DNA from: Acidobacteriota bacterium | GTDB lineage: Bacteria; Acidobacteriota; Vicinamibacteria; Marinacidobacterales; Marinacidobacteraceae | Direction: 5' to 3' | Length of the DNA stretch: 36,407 nt | NCBI GenBank assembly: GCA_022822745.1 | Contig: JAJEAO010000086.1 | Coordinates: forward strand, 1 to 36,407 | Part shown: positions 15,330 through 24,619 of the stretch, in pieces | How positions within the stretch are numbered: the first letter of the stretch is position 1 | Layout: every line of letters starts with the position of its first letter | Notes under the pieces: generated by a model | What the model saw: only the letters and a program-made list of their open reading frames with translations | Told to the model about the DNA's origin: nothing | Database searches by the model: none | Made by a program: the position numbers and the translations under genes

Positions 15330-17243
15330 TTACCCGATCAGCGCGTTCAGCGCCTGTCGATCGATGCGGATCTCGTATCGGCCCTCGATTCCGGCGAGGA
15401 AAGCGTTCCAGATCCGGGCTTTCTTCTCCTCCGCCATCTGGGAGCGGAACGATTCCTTCTGCTCCTCGAAGGCGGCGGAGTCGTAGGGCTCCACTTCGGT
15501 CACCCGGATGACGGCGTAGCCGCGGCCGGCGTCGAACGGACCGAGCATGGCGTCCGGCGCGGCGTCGAAGACGGCGTCCTCCGCCGCCGGCAGCACCCCC
15601 GCGGCCCCCAGCGAGCTTCCCCGGAACCAGTCCAGCGCCGGCGTGGGATCGGTCGCCGGGGTCTCGCCGGCGGCGATCGCCGCGAGGATGGCGTCGGCGT
15701 CGCCGCGAGCGATCTCCATCGCCCGCTCGTTCCGCACCTGGTCCATGACTTCAGTGCGGACGGCGTCGAAGTCGGGCACGTGCGGCTCGCGCTCCTCGAT
15801 GACCTCGAGGAAGGCGAACCCGGCGGCGAGACGGACGGGGCCCGCCACCTCTCCCACCTCGAGCGCGAACGCGGTTCCCGCCGCTTCCGCCGACGCCAGC
15901 TCGAACACGACGTCCTGCTCGCCGAAGAACTCGGACTCCTGGATCATGACGAGCGGGTTCCCCTCGGTCAGGTCGTCGGTCAGCTCTTCGAGGCGATCCG
16001 CGCCCGGGACGAGCGTTTCGAGTTCGAGAACCCGTTCGTTGAGCCGCTCGGCGGCCTTCTCGCGCCGGAGCCGCGTCTCGATTTCCCCCTCGACTTCGGA
16101 CAGCTCCCGGGTCTCGGCGGGCTCGAGGCTCTCGAGGCGGACTACGTGGAAGCCGTAGTCGGTCCGGATCGGGTTGCTGATCTCTCCGGGCGTCATGGCG
16201 AACACGGCCTCCGAGAACTCGGGGAGCATCTCCTCGGGGCCGAACAGCCCCAGCGCCCCTCCGTCCTCCGCCGTCGCCTCGTCGGCGGAGTAGGTGCGGG
16301 CGAGTTCCGCGAACTCCTCCCCGGTCCGGGCCCGCTCGGCGAGCCGGGCGGCGAGAGTGCGGGTGGACTCCTCGTCGGCTTCCGAGGCGGGCTGGAGCAG
16401 GATGTGGCTGGCCTCCGCCCGCTCGCCCATCTGGTACTGGAACAGGTTGCGGTCGTAGTAGCGCTGGATCTCGCGCTGCCGGACGTTGACCTCCTCGGCC
16501 ATCGTCTGCTCCGACAGCGTGAAGTAGCGGATGCGCCGCTCCACCGGGCGCTCGAAGGCGCCGGGATCCTCGTCGTAGCGGGCCCGCGCCTCCGCCTCGG
16601 TCACCTCGATCCCTCCGAGGCGGGCGGCGGAGGAGAGGAACCAGACATCGAGCGAGGCGCTCTCGTTGCGTCGCCGGTACTCGTCGAGGAGCTCGAAGTC
16701 GGAGACATGGGGAGACTGGGTGACCAGCGCCTGGAGCTTCGTGGCGAGGAGGTCGGAGCGGACCGAGTCCTCGAAGTCCCGGGGGTCGAGCCGGGCCGAA
16801 CGGAGCAAGTCGAGATAGGCCGCCGCGCCGATGAACGCCCCCTCCACCTGGAACGTCGGCGAATTGGCGATCGCCGTCCCGACCTCGGCGTCGGTCACCT
16901 GGAGTCCCTGGCGCTCGGCCTCCCGCACCAGGACGCGCGCCCGGACCAGGTCCCCGGCCACCTGATCCGGGAGGCCGAGCTGGCGCGCCAGGTTCGCCGA
17001 GAACTGCCCGCCGCTCTGCTGCTGGTACTGCTGCGCGACCTGCCGGTAGCGGTCGAGGAAATCCGAGGCGGAGATCGCGTCGCCGTCCACCCAGGCGACG
17101 CCGCGCCGCATCGCGGCGGTCGCGGGATCCCCCATGAAGTCGGGGAAGTAGAGCGCCACGAAGGCGATGATGACCAGCCCCAGGAGGCCGGCGCCGAAGA
17201 ACCAGCCGACCGACCGGCGATTGCGGAAGTACTCGAGGATCAT
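15330..17243 (-). CDS. ppiD: PpiD/SurA-type periplasmic peptidyl-prolyl isomerase chaperone
   Basis: The 637-residue protein is anchored by one N-terminal helix (about 15-33) and faces the periplasm. A SurA-N-like helical domain (about 45-200) is followed by a parvulin PPIC domain (about 270-375), visible as EASHILLQPASEA, EEFAELARTYSADE, GGALGLFGPEEMLPEF and NPIRTDYGFHVVRLES. A second, degenerate PPIC-like region (about 480-600) completes the protein, as in PpiD. It should help newly exported outer-membrane proteins fold. The ATG at 17243 gives the typical MILEYFRNRRS start. It leads the operon that continues into the STAS protein and Moco genes, and it diverges from mreB. Confidence 0.93.
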   Translation of the reverse strand: MILEYFRNRRSVGWFFGAGLLGLVIIAFVALYFPDFMGDPATAAMRRGVAWVDGDAISASDFLDRYRQVAQQYQQQSGGQFSANLARQLGLPDQVAGDLVRARVLVREAERQGLQVTDAEVGTAIANSPTFQVEGAFIGAAAYLDLLRSARLDPRDFEDSVRSDLLATKLQALVTQSPHVSDFELLDEYRRRNESASLDVWFLSSAARLGGIEVTEAEARARYDEDPGAFERPVERRIRYFTLSEQTMAEEVNVRQREIQRYYDRNLFQYQMGERAEASHILLQPASEADEESTRTLAARLAERARTGEEFAELARTYSADEATAEDGGALGLFGPEEMLPEFSEAVFAMTPGEISNPIRTDYGFHVVRLESLEPAETRELSEVEGEIETRLRREKAAERLNERVLELETLVPGADRLEELTDDLTEGNPLVMIQESEFFGEQDVVFELASAEAAGTAFALEVGEVAGPVRLAAGFAFLEVIEEREPHVPDFDAVRTEVMDQVRNERAMEIARGDADAILAAIAAGETPATDPTPALDWFRGSSLGAAGVLPAAEDAVFDAAPDAMLGPFDAGRGYAVIRVTEVEPYDSAAFEEQKESFRSQMAEEKKARIWNAFLAGIEGRYEIRIDRQALNALIG

Positions 17244-17335
17244 GAAGGCGCGGACGGCGGCGCTCGACAGGGGAATTCGGTCCCGCGCGGTCCCAGGGAT
17301 CGTGGACGGCGTCGGGCGAGCGAGCCGAACCCCCT

Positions 17336-17364
17336 AATTTACTCTGCCACCCCGGTGGCGGCAA
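17336..17364 (-). promoter_or_regulatory. Candidate sigma-70-type promoter of ppiD
   Basis: On the minus strand, TTGCCG (17364-17359), a 17-bp spacer and TAAATT (17341-17336) form a good vegetative promoter in an otherwise GC-rich gap. The predicted start is near 17329, giving a leader of about 85 nt. Confidence 0.6.
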
Positions 17365-17372
17365 CAGCGCGT

Positions 17373-17381
17373 TGGTAAGAT
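17373..17381 (+). promoter_or_regulatory. Candidate extended -10 promoter of the mreB operon
   Basis: TGGTAAGAT (17373-17381) is an extended -10 (TG-N-TAAGAT). No -35 match is seen 16-18 bp upstream. The same TAAGAT hexamer precedes tRNA-Val at 32127. The leader to mreB would be about 80 nt. Confidence 0.45.
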
Positions 17382-17468
17382 CTCGCCGTTGGGCAACCCC
17401 GCTGAACGTCGTCCGCCGGAGTCCGGTCCGAGCGGCCGAGGTTTCCGAGACCAGGAGTCTTCTCTTCG

Positions 17469-18494
17469 ATGCTGCGCTATCTCCTGAGCCTGTTCTCGCT
17501 CGACCTCGCCGTCGACCTCGGTACGGCGAACACCCTGATCTACACCCAGGAGGGCGGGATCATCCTGCGCGAGCCCTCCGTCGTGGCGGTCAACCGGCAC
17601 ACGAAGCGGATCGAGGCGGTCGGCGTCCAGGCCTACGCGATGGTCGGCAAGACGCCGGATCACATCCAGGCCATCCGTCCGCTGCAGGACGGCGTCATCG
17701 CGGACTTCGAGGCGGCGGAGCGAATGATCAGCCACTTCGTGCTGAAGGCGATCGGTCGCCGCCGCTGGGCCGCGCCCCGGATGGTCGTCGGGGTTCCGCT
17801 GAACATCACGCCGGTCGAGCGGCGCGCGGTCCGGGACTCGATCCTGCGGGCCCGGGCGAGCGAAGTGTTCCTCGTGGACCAGCCGCTCGCGGCCGCCATC
17901 GGCGCCGACATCGACGTCTCCAGCCCGGAAGGCCACTGCGTCGTGGACATCGGCGGGGGCACGACCGACATCGCCGTCACGTCGCTCTCCGGCATCGCCG
18001 CCGGCACTTCGGTGCGCGCCGCCGGCGACATGTTCACGCGCGCGATCGGCGAGCACCTTCGCCTCCGCCACCGGCTTCTCGTCGGGGAACGCACGGCGGA
18101 GAGGATCAAGATGAAGGTCGGCACCGCAGTGCCCCCGCCGGAACCCCTGCACATGCAGGTGCGGGGTCGGGATCTCAGCCGGATGGCGCCTTCCACGATC
18201 GAGGTGAACGACGCCGACATCCGGGAGGGCATCCAGCAACCGCTCCGGGAACTCCTCCGGGCGGTCCGCGTCGTCCTCGAGAAGGCGGACCCCGAACTGG
18301 CTGCGGACCTGGTGGACCGGGGGATCATGCTGACCGGTGGAGGGGCGCTTCTCAAGGGGCTGGATCAGTTCATCGCGGAGGACACCCACCTCAAGGTGCG
18401 CGTGGTCCCCGATCCGCTCGACTGCGTGGTGCGCGGCTGCGGGGCGATGCTGGAGCAGATGGAGCTGCTCCAGGCGGTATCCAAGGCGGTATGA
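17469..18494 (+). CDS. mreB: Rod-shape-determining actin homologue MreB
   Basis: The 341-residue cytoplasmic ATPase polymerises under the inner membrane and guides lateral wall synthesis. Actin-fold motifs are present: phosphate-1 DLGTANT (16-22), VVGVPLNITPVERRA, phosphate-2 VVDIGGGTTDIAV (about 158-170) and the adenosine loop GIMLTGGGALLKGLD (about 284-298). The hydrophobic MLRYLLSLFSLDL start may help membrane contact. The ATG has AGGAG 11 bases upstream. It leads the cluster mreBCD-mrdA-rodA-rng. Confidence 0.98.
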   Translation: MLRYLLSLFSLDLAVDLGTANTLIYTQEGGIILREPSVVAVNRHTKRIEAVGVQAYAMVGKTPDHIQAIRPLQDGVIADFEAAERMISHFVLKAIGRRRWAAPRMVVGVPLNITPVERRAVRDSILRARASEVFLVDQPLAAAIGADIDVSSPEGHCVVDIGGGTTDIAVTSLSGIAAGTSVRAAGDMFTRAIGEHLRLRHRLLVGERTAERIKMKVGTAVPPPEPLHMQVRGRDLSRMAPSTIEVNDADIREGIQQPLRELLRAVRVVLEKADPELAADLVDRGIMLTGGGALLKGLDQFIAEDTHLKVRVVPDPLDCVVRGCGAMLEQMELLQAVSKAV

Positions 18495-18576
18495 CTCCGT
18501 CGCCGACCAGGATCGGACGCCCCCTGGCCCCGGGTGACGCGCGTTCCTGAGCCGAGGGCGGGGAGCAGAACCGGTC

Positions 18577-19407
18577 ATGCGTCGCGGTCAGGCGGTTGCG
18601 CTGCTCGTCATCCTCGGCCTGAACTTCGTCAGCCTGACGGTCCAGACGCGGGCGAACTCCGAGATGCCGGTGCGGCAGGCGTTCACGACCGTGTTCGGGA
18701 GCGCCCAGCAGCTTCTGACCGCGGTGCGCCGGACCGCCGGCGCCTGGGCCGGCGCGATGCGGCGGGTCGGAGAGACCCGAAGCGAACGGGAGGCGCTGGA
18801 GGCGCGCGTCGCCCGGATCGAATGGGAGCTCACCGTGGCCCGGGGGGAGCTGGCCCGGGTGCGGGGCATGACCGGACTCGACTGGCGGTCTCTCGGGCTC
18901 GCCGAGCCGGTGACCGCCGAGATCGTCGGAGTGAGCGCCTCCCCTCTGGATCGCACCGTGACCCTGAACCGCGGTTCGAGCCACGGCGTGAGCCGGAACG
19001 CTCCCGTCATGGCGCACTCGGGCCTCGTGGGGCGCGTCGTCCATGTCGGTTCCCGCTTCAGCCAGGTCGAGCTGATCACGTCGGCGTCCGCGGGCGTGGC
19101 CGCCCTCACCGCGGAAAGCCGCACCCGGGGCGTTCTCCGGGGCGGGCGAACCGCGGAGGCGGGGGGCGCCGATCTCGCACTCGACTATGTGAGCGTGGGG
19201 CAGGGCGTCGAGGTGGGTGAGCTGGTGATTTCGAGCGGACTCGATCGTCTCTATCCCAAGGGTCTCGTCGTGGGCCGCGTCTCGCGCGTGCTGTGGGGCA
19301 CGGGCATGCTGGTGGACGTGGGAGTCGAGCCGGCTGTGGACTTCGACCGGCTCGAGCGCGTCTTCGTCCTTCCGCCCGAGAGCGCCCCGTCGCCGACAGA
19401 CCCGTGA
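18577..19407 (+). CDS. mreC: Rod-shape-determining protein MreC
   Basis: The 276-residue protein has a membrane anchor (about 5-22), a coiled coil rich in Glu/Arg/Leu (about 60-100) and two beta-barrel domains, with VTAEIVGVSASPLDRTVTLN, GVSRNAPVMAHSGLVGRVV and a GELVISSGLDRLYPKGL segment typical of MreC. It connects MreB to PBP2 in the periplasm. The start ATG follows a GGGGAGCA-type ribosome-binding site 82 bp after mreB. Its stop overlaps the mreD start as GTGA. Confidence 0.96.
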   Translation: MRRGQAVALLVILGLNFVSLTVQTRANSEMPVRQAFTTVFGSAQQLLTAVRRTAGAWAGAMRRVGETRSEREALEARVARIEWELTVARGELARVRGMTGLDWRSLGLAEPVTAEIVGVSASPLDRTVTLNRGSSHGVSRNAPVMAHSGLVGRVVHVGSRFSQVELITSASAGVAALTAESRTRGVLRGGRTAEAGGADLALDYVSVGQGVEVGELVISSGLDRLYPKGLVVGRVSRVLWGTGMLVDVGVEPAVDFDRLERVFVLPPESAPSPTDP

Positions 19408-19907
19408 ACCTCCCGGCGCCCGAATCGAGGTTCCGCCGCGCGCTGCGCGTCGCCATCCTGCTGGTCGCGGCCTTCCTCCTCCAGACGCTGGTTCGTCCGG
19501 CGCCCTGGATCGAGCGGGTGGCGCCCGATTTCATCCTCGCCGCCGTCGCCGGCCTCGCCATGCGGCGCGGCGCCAGCCTCGGCCTCGGTCTCGGCCTGGG
19601 GGCCGGGCTCCTGCAGGACTCGTTCTCGGGAGGACTCCTGGGGATCCATGGTTCGTCCAAGCCGCTCACGGCCTTCGTGATCGGGCGAATCGCAGCCCAG
19701 GCGCGGGAGCTCTCCGGCTCCCTGGCGTTCGTGCTGGCGCTGGTCGCCGCCGGCCTGGATGCCGCCGTCCTCCTCTTCCTGGCGTGGGTGACGGGCGCCG
19801 AAGTCACCGCGCGCCCGCTGGCGGTGGGTCTCGGGCTTCCCCTGACCGCCTTCGCCGGATGGGCGGCGGCCCGCTGGCTCGCCCCTCCGGCCGCCTCCAC
19901 GGTCTGA
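19404..19907 (+). CDS. mreD: Rod-shape-determining protein MreD
   Basis: The 167-residue inner-membrane protein has about five hydrophobic helices and an APDFILAAVAGLAMRRG segment followed by a Gly-rich GAGLLQDSFSGGLLGIHG loop that is characteristic of MreD. The GTG at 19404 overlaps the mreC stop as GTGA. Sequence conservation in this family is low; assignment rests on the membrane pattern, the loop and the gene order mreB-mreC-mreD-mrdA-rodA. Confidence 0.93.
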   Translation: MNLPAPESRFRRALRVAILLVAAFLLQTLVRPAPWIERVAPDFILAAVAGLAMRRGASLGLGLGLGAGLLQDSFSGGLLGIHGSSKPLTAFVIGRIAAQARELSGSLAFVLALVAAGLDAAVLLFLAWVTGAEVTARPLAVGLGLPLTAFAGWAAARWLAPPAASTV

Positions 19908-20078
19908 CGGCGCGTGCACAACGTCGCGCGCCGCGGACTTCGCGCCACGGGCTCGAGCGGGGATGCTCCCCGGCCGGAGACCACCGGCTCGTCGCTGCGC
20001 TGCGCTCCCCCCTCGCGCGCGGTCCGCCCCCACTGCGAGGACGTCGCCCGCGTCCCTTCCTCCGAGATCCCCTGACTC

Positions 20079-21860
20079 ATGCATCGCCCCGAGTGGATCG
20101 GCACCGTCCGGCAGCGGCTGCTGTGGCTCCGCTGGCCGCTGATCGGCATCGCGCTGGTCCTGGTTCTCCGGTTCTGGAATCTGCAGATCGTGCGCGGCGA
20201 CGAGTTCGCCGACATCGCCCGGGACAACTACCTGCGGAACGAGCGACTGCGCGCCCCGCGCGGGCTGATCGTGGACCGCGACGGGCGCCTTCTCGCCGAC
20301 AACGAGCCCTCCTTCGCCCTCGTCGCCGACGCCCGCGGCCTCGACCAGCTCGAGGAGATCGGGGCGCTGGTGTCCCTCGACGAAGAGGAGCGCGCGGCGC
20401 TCCGGAGCCGCGTGGCCCGCGGTCCCGCTCCGGTCCGGACGCGCATGGGTTACGAGGAAGCGGTCTTCTTCGAATCGCGGCGCCGTGATCTGCCCGGAGT
20501 CCGCGTGGACTTCGTCCCGGCCCGCCGCTATCCCCAGGGGCCCGCGACCGCGCACCTGCTGGGGTACGCGGGCGAAGTGACGGCCCCGCAGCTCCTGTTC
20601 GAGGAGTTCGCGTGGGCCTCTGCGGGGGACATCGTGGGACAGGCCGGCGTGGAGCGCCAGTTCAACGCCCTGCTCACCGGCCGGGATGGGCGACGGGCGC
20701 AGATCGTGGACAGCCGGCAGCGGATCCTCGGCCCCTCCGACCTTCGCGGCGCGGCGCCGGTTCGGGGGGAGACCCTGCGCCTCAACGTGAGCGCCCCCCT
20801 CCACGAGGCGGCGCATCAGGCGTTCGGCGAAGAAGCCGGAGCTTTCGTGGCGCTCGACGTCCGCACCGGAGCGGTGCTCGGACTCGGCAGTTACCCCGCC
20901 GAGGATCCGGCGCGGTTCCGGGCCGACCCGGAGCTGTTCCGCGCCCTGACCCGCCATCCGCGCACGCCGTTGCTGAACCGGGCCATCCAGGGGGGCTTTC
21001 CGCCTGGATCGTCCTTCAAGCTGATCAGCGCCGCGGCGGCGCTCGCCGAGGGCGTCGTGGACGCCGACCGGAAGATCACGTGCAACGGTCGAACGCGGGT
21101 GGCCGGTCGAACCTTCCGGTGCCACCGAGCCCAGGGGCACGGCGCGGTGGACCTGAGGGAGGCGATCTCCAAGTCGTGCAACGTGTACTTCTACCGCATC
21201 GCCGCCGAGATGGATGTGGATGTGCTCGCATCCTGGGCGCGGGCCTTCGGCCTCGGCGAGCGCACCGGGCTGGACCTGCCGGGCGAGACCGCCGGGCTCA
21301 TCCCGACCAGGGAATGGAAGCGCCGCGTCTATCGGGAGCGCTGGTATCCGAGCGAGACGGCGTCCGTCGTCGTGGGGCAGGGGGCCGTGTCGGTGACCCC
21401 GCTCCAGATGGCGCGGGTTGCCGCCGCGATCGCCTCCTCGGGGCGGCTCGTCACCCCGCGGCTGGCCTCCACCGACCCTCCCCGGCGGATCCCGGGGATC
21501 GCGCCCGAGCACTTCGCCCTCATTCGGGAGGGGATGCGCGAGGCCGTCCTCTCCGGCACCGCGTGGAGATCCCGGATCCCCGGCTTCGATCCGGCGGGGA
21601 AGACGGGGACCGCGCAGGTCGCGAACGCCAGCCGGGTCGCGCGGAACAACGAGGATCGTCCCTGGGAATTCCGGACCCACGCCTGGTTCGTCGGGTTCGC
21701 TCCGTTCGACGACCCCGAGATCGCCGTCGCCGTGCTCGTCCAGCACGGGGGGGCCGGCGGGGCGGCCGCCGCGCCCATCGGACGCGAGATTCTGGACGCG
21801 TGGCGCATCGCGAGCCGGTCCGAGGGAGGGGCCTCCGTTGCTCTCGCTTCGGCGCGCTGA
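20079..21860 (+). CDS. mrdA: Penicillin-binding protein 2 (elongasome DD-transpeptidase)
   Basis: The 593-residue class B PBP has one N-terminal helix (about 17-32), a dimerisation/pedestal domain with RGLIVDRDGRLLADNEPSF, and a transpeptidase domain. Active-site motifs are SSFK (311-314), SCN (366-368) and KTG (508-510). It cross-links lateral peptidoglycan with RodA and MreC. The start is ATG at 20079 without an obvious ribosome-binding site; a 171-bp gap separates it from mreD, with nothing recognisable in it. The 3' end overlaps rodA. Confidence 0.97.
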   Translation: MHRPEWIGTVRQRLLWLRWPLIGIALVLVLRFWNLQIVRGDEFADIARDNYLRNERLRAPRGLIVDRDGRLLADNEPSFALVADARGLDQLEEIGALVSLDEEERAALRSRVARGPAPVRTRMGYEEAVFFESRRRDLPGVRVDFVPARRYPQGPATAHLLGYAGEVTAPQLLFEEFAWASAGDIVGQAGVERQFNALLTGRDGRRAQIVDSRQRILGPSDLRGAAPVRGETLRLNVSAPLHEAAHQAFGEEAGAFVALDVRTGAVLGLGSYPAEDPARFRADPELFRALTRHPRTPLLNRAIQGGFPPGSSFKLISAAAALAEGVVDADRKITCNGRTRVAGRTFRCHRAQGHGAVDLREAISKSCNVYFYRIAAEMDVDVLASWARAFGLGERTGLDLPGETAGLIPTREWKRRVYRERWYPSETASVVVGQGAVSVTPLQMARVAAAIASSGRLVTPRLASTDPPRRIPGIAPEHFALIREGMREAVLSGTAWRSRIPGFDPAGKTGTAQVANASRVARNNEDRPWEFRTHAWFVGFAPFDDPEIAVAVLVQHGGAGGAAAAPIGREILDAWRIASRSEGGASVALASAR

Positions 21861-22959
21861 CTCCGATTCGCGCCCGCTGCCCGATATCGGGCTGCTGGCC
21901 TGCGCCGCGGTCCTCGTCCTGATCGCCACCGCGGTCCTCTACAGCGCGCTTCGGGGCATCGGGGAGGCGGTCAGCTTCCCGAACCATGTCGCCCGCGTGT
22001 TCGTTGCCGCTCTCGTGACCTGGGGGGCGTACCGGATCGATTACCGGTGGCTGGCGCGCCATTCGCCCCTGCTGTTCGCCCTCGCGCTCGGACTCGCCGG
22101 TTTCGCGACGGTGGCGGCCGGGTTTCGCGCGGGCACGCGCCGCTGGCTCGACATCGGGCCGCTCACGCTCCAGCCGGGCGAGATGGCCAAGCTTTCCCTG
22201 GTTCTGCTCCTCGCCTGGCTCATCGGGCGTTCGGGCCACGAGCCGCTCAGCGTGCGGGCCAAGGTCGGCTGGTTCGCGGCGGCGGCCGCCCTGATCCTCG
22301 CGATCGCGGCCCAGCCCGATCTCGGCAGCGCCGCGATCCTCGCCGGCGTCGGCATCGGAATGGTCTTCCTCGGCGGTCTCCGGATCTCGTGGCCGGTCGT
22401 GGCCTGGGGGACGGCGGCGGCCGTCGTGGCGGCGCCGCTGCTGTGGTTCTTCGGTCTGCGCGACTACCAGCGCCTCCGGGTCCTCGCTTTCCTGAACCCC
22501 GAGAATGATCCGCTCGGGGCGGGCTATCAGAGTCTGCAGTCCTCCATCGCGGTGGGCTCCGGCGGCCTGACCGGGGCTGGCTGGCTGAGCGGATCCCAGA
22601 CCGGATACGAGTTCCTGCCGGCGCCCCACACGGATTTCGTCTTCGCGGTCCTGGCGGAGGAATTCGGGTTCGTCGGCGTCGTCGTCGTCCTCGGCCTCTA
22701 CGTCTATCTGGGGCTCCGCCTCCTCTCCATCGCGGCCTCGGCCGCCCACGACCGGGATCCGGTGGGCGCGCTGCTCGTGGGCGGCCTGTTCCTGATGATC
22801 CATCTCCAGGCGGGTTACAACATCGCCATGGTGGCCGGCCTGGTGCCGATCAAGGGCTTCCCGCTGCCGCTGATGAGTTACGGGGGGAATTCGCTGCTCA
22901 TCACCGGAGCGGCGATCGGCCTCGCCGCCGCCGTGCAGCGGCGCCACTGGCTGGCATGA
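21838..22959 (+). CDS. rodA: Peptidoglycan glycosyltransferase RodA (SEDS family)
   Basis: The 373-residue protein with about ten transmembrane helices polymerises lipid II in the elongasome with PBP2. SEDS features are the WLDIGPLTLQPGEMAKLSLV stretch, QPDLGSA, NPENDPLGAGYQSLQSSIAV, PAPHTDFVFAVLAEEFGFVG and PIKGFPLPLMSYGGNSLL. The proposed TTG at 21838 overlaps the end of mrdA by 23 bp, has GGAGG about 8 bases upstream and gives the usual length. Confidence 0.95.
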   Translation: MLSLRRADSDSRPLPDIGLLACAAVLVLIATAVLYSALRGIGEAVSFPNHVARVFVAALVTWGAYRIDYRWLARHSPLLFALALGLAGFATVAAGFRAGTRRWLDIGPLTLQPGEMAKLSLVLLLAWLIGRSGHEPLSVRAKVGWFAAAAALILAIAAQPDLGSAAILAGVGIGMVFLGGLRISWPVVAWGTAAAVVAAPLLWFFGLRDYQRLRVLAFLNPENDPLGAGYQSLQSSIAVGSGGLTGAGWLSGSQTGYEFLPAPHTDFVFAVLAEEFGFVGVVVVLGLYVYLGLRLLSIAASAAHDRDPVGALLVGGLFLMIHLQAGYNIAMVAGLVPIKGFPLPLMSYGGNSLLITGAAIGLAAAVQRRHWLA

Positions 22960-23059
22960 CCTGGATCCGACGGTCCGACCGGCCTCCGCGCCCGGTTTCG
23001 GTCCGGGCCGCCCGAACGCCCGCCGAGGTCTTCCGCCGGGCACAGCATCCTCCGCCGCC

Positions 23060-24601
23060 ATGGTTCGCGAACTGATCGTCACCAGTCTCCCGGGGGAGAC
23101 GCGGATGGCGCTGCTCGAGGACGGAGAGGTCGTCGAGCTGGGCGTGGAGCACCGCGCCGGTCAGAGCGTGCTCCACGGCATCTATCGAGCCCGGGTCCAG
23201 CGCGTGATCCCGGGCACGCAGGCTGCCTTCCTCGACCTGGGGCTGTCGCGCAACGCGTTTCTGCAATCGGATCAGATCCCCGCCGGGGCCGCGCCGAACG
23301 CGGAGCCCGTCGGCGGCCGACGGGCCCGGATCGAGAATGTCCTCCGCCCGGGGCAACTGGTTCTGGTCCAGGTCGTTCGCGAACCGCTCGGCCCGAAGGG
23401 ATACAAGGTGAGCTGCAATCTGCGGCTCCAGGGGCGCTTCTTCGACTTCCGTCCCTTCGCTCCGCCGGCCGCCATCGTCCGGCTCACCGGAGCCGGGCCG
23501 CGGGAGGAGCTGCGGCTCGCGGCGCTGGTGGAACGCCGCGCCACCGTGAAGGGGGAGTGGTCGGCTCGCGCCGCCGCCGGACAGATCGAAGAGGAGACGC
23601 TCGCCGCCGACATCGCCCGGATCGAGGCGGACTGGCTCGACATCCGGAGCCAGGGGACCGAAGGGCCTCCCGCCTGCGTGCGTTCCGAGATCCCGATGGC
23701 GTTCCGCTATGTGCGCGATGTGCTCTCTTCGGGCTTCGACGCCATCCGCGTGGACGACGAGAAACTCTACGCCCGCCTGCTGAACTTCGTGCGGCAGGTG
23801 CTTCCCGGCCTCGAGCACCGGATCCGGTACTACTCCCGCAACTATCCGATCTTCCACGAGTACGGAGTCCACAAGGTCTTCCGCCAGGCGACCCGGCGGC
23901 GGGTCCGGTTGCCTTCGGGCGGGTCGATCGTCATTGATCCGACCGAGGCGCTCGTCTCGGTGGACGTGAACACCGGCAGCTTCAGCGGCGAAACGGGCGG
24001 GCGCGACGAGACGAACACGCTGACGAACATCGAGGCGGCCGCCGAGACCGCGCGGCAGCTCCGCCTGCGCGGGCTCGGCGGGATCATCGTCATCGATTTC
24101 ATCGACATGCGGGATCGCGCCAACCAGATGCGCGTGTTCCGAACGCTTCAGAGGCGCCTCCGACGCGACCCGGCGTTCACGCGCGTGTCCCCGCCCGAAC
24201 CCCGGGCCGGACTGGTCGTCGTCACGCGCAAGCGGGAGCGCCCTTCGCTCGACGCCGCGTTGCTCGCGGCGTGCCCCGCGTGTCGCGGCGCCGGCCGGGT
24301 GCTTTCTCCCGCCGCGGTGTGCCAGCAGATCCTGACCCGGGTGCAGAAGCGGGCGCGCGACTTCGCCTCCGGCGTGCGGATCGAGGCTTCTCCCCGGGTG
24401 GCCGCCGCCCTGCGCCGATCCGCGGTGCTGGCCGAGATCGCGCGCGTGCTTGCCGGGCCGGTGGAGGTGCATGATTCTCCCACCCTGCCGGAGCCGCGGT
24501 TCGAGCTCCTGTTGCCGGAAGGTCCGGAGGACGGCTCCTCCGAGAACGTGGTCGAGTTCGAGGTGGCGGCGGCGACGGATTCGGATCGCTCGGCGGCCTG
24601 A
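23060..24601 (+). CDS. rng: Ribonuclease G / RNase E family endoribonuclease
   Basis: The 513-residue cytoplasmic enzyme processes rRNA and mRNA. It has the S1 domain (about 35-125; HGIYRARVQRVIPGTQAAFL), catalytic Asp302 (VDVNTG) and Asp346 (VIDFIDM), and the zinc-link CPAC (405-408). These positions almost coincide with those of E. coli RNase E. There is no long RNase E-type C-terminal scaffold, so it is RNase G-like. The linkage to mreBCD-rodA is common across bacteria. The gap from rodA is 100 bp and holds nothing clear. Confidence 0.95.
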   Translation: MVRELIVTSLPGETRMALLEDGEVVELGVEHRAGQSVLHGIYRARVQRVIPGTQAAFLDLGLSRNAFLQSDQIPAGAAPNAEPVGGRRARIENVLRPGQLVLVQVVREPLGPKGYKVSCNLRLQGRFFDFRPFAPPAAIVRLTGAGPREELRLAALVERRATVKGEWSARAAAGQIEEETLAADIARIEADWLDIRSQGTEGPPACVRSEIPMAFRYVRDVLSSGFDAIRVDDEKLYARLLNFVRQVLPGLEHRIRYYSRNYPIFHEYGVHKVFRQATRRRVRLPSGGSIVIDPTEALVSVDVNTGSFSGETGGRDETNTLTNIEAAAETARQLRLRGLGGIIVIDFIDMRDRANQMRVFRTLQRRLRRDPAFTRVSPPEPRAGLVVVTRKRERPSLDAALLAACPACRGAGRVLSPAAVCQQILTRVQKRARDFASGVRIEASPRVAAALRRSAVLAEIARVLAGPVEVHDSPTLPEPRFELLLPEGPEDGSSENVVEFEVAAATDSDRSAA

Positions 24602-24619
24602 GCCCGGGAGAAACGGCTT

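Noticed and set aside
19251-21929. Minus-strand frame of 892 codons opposite mreC, mreD and mrdA
   Set aside because: The opposite strand holds complete genes with catalytic motifs; this frame has none.
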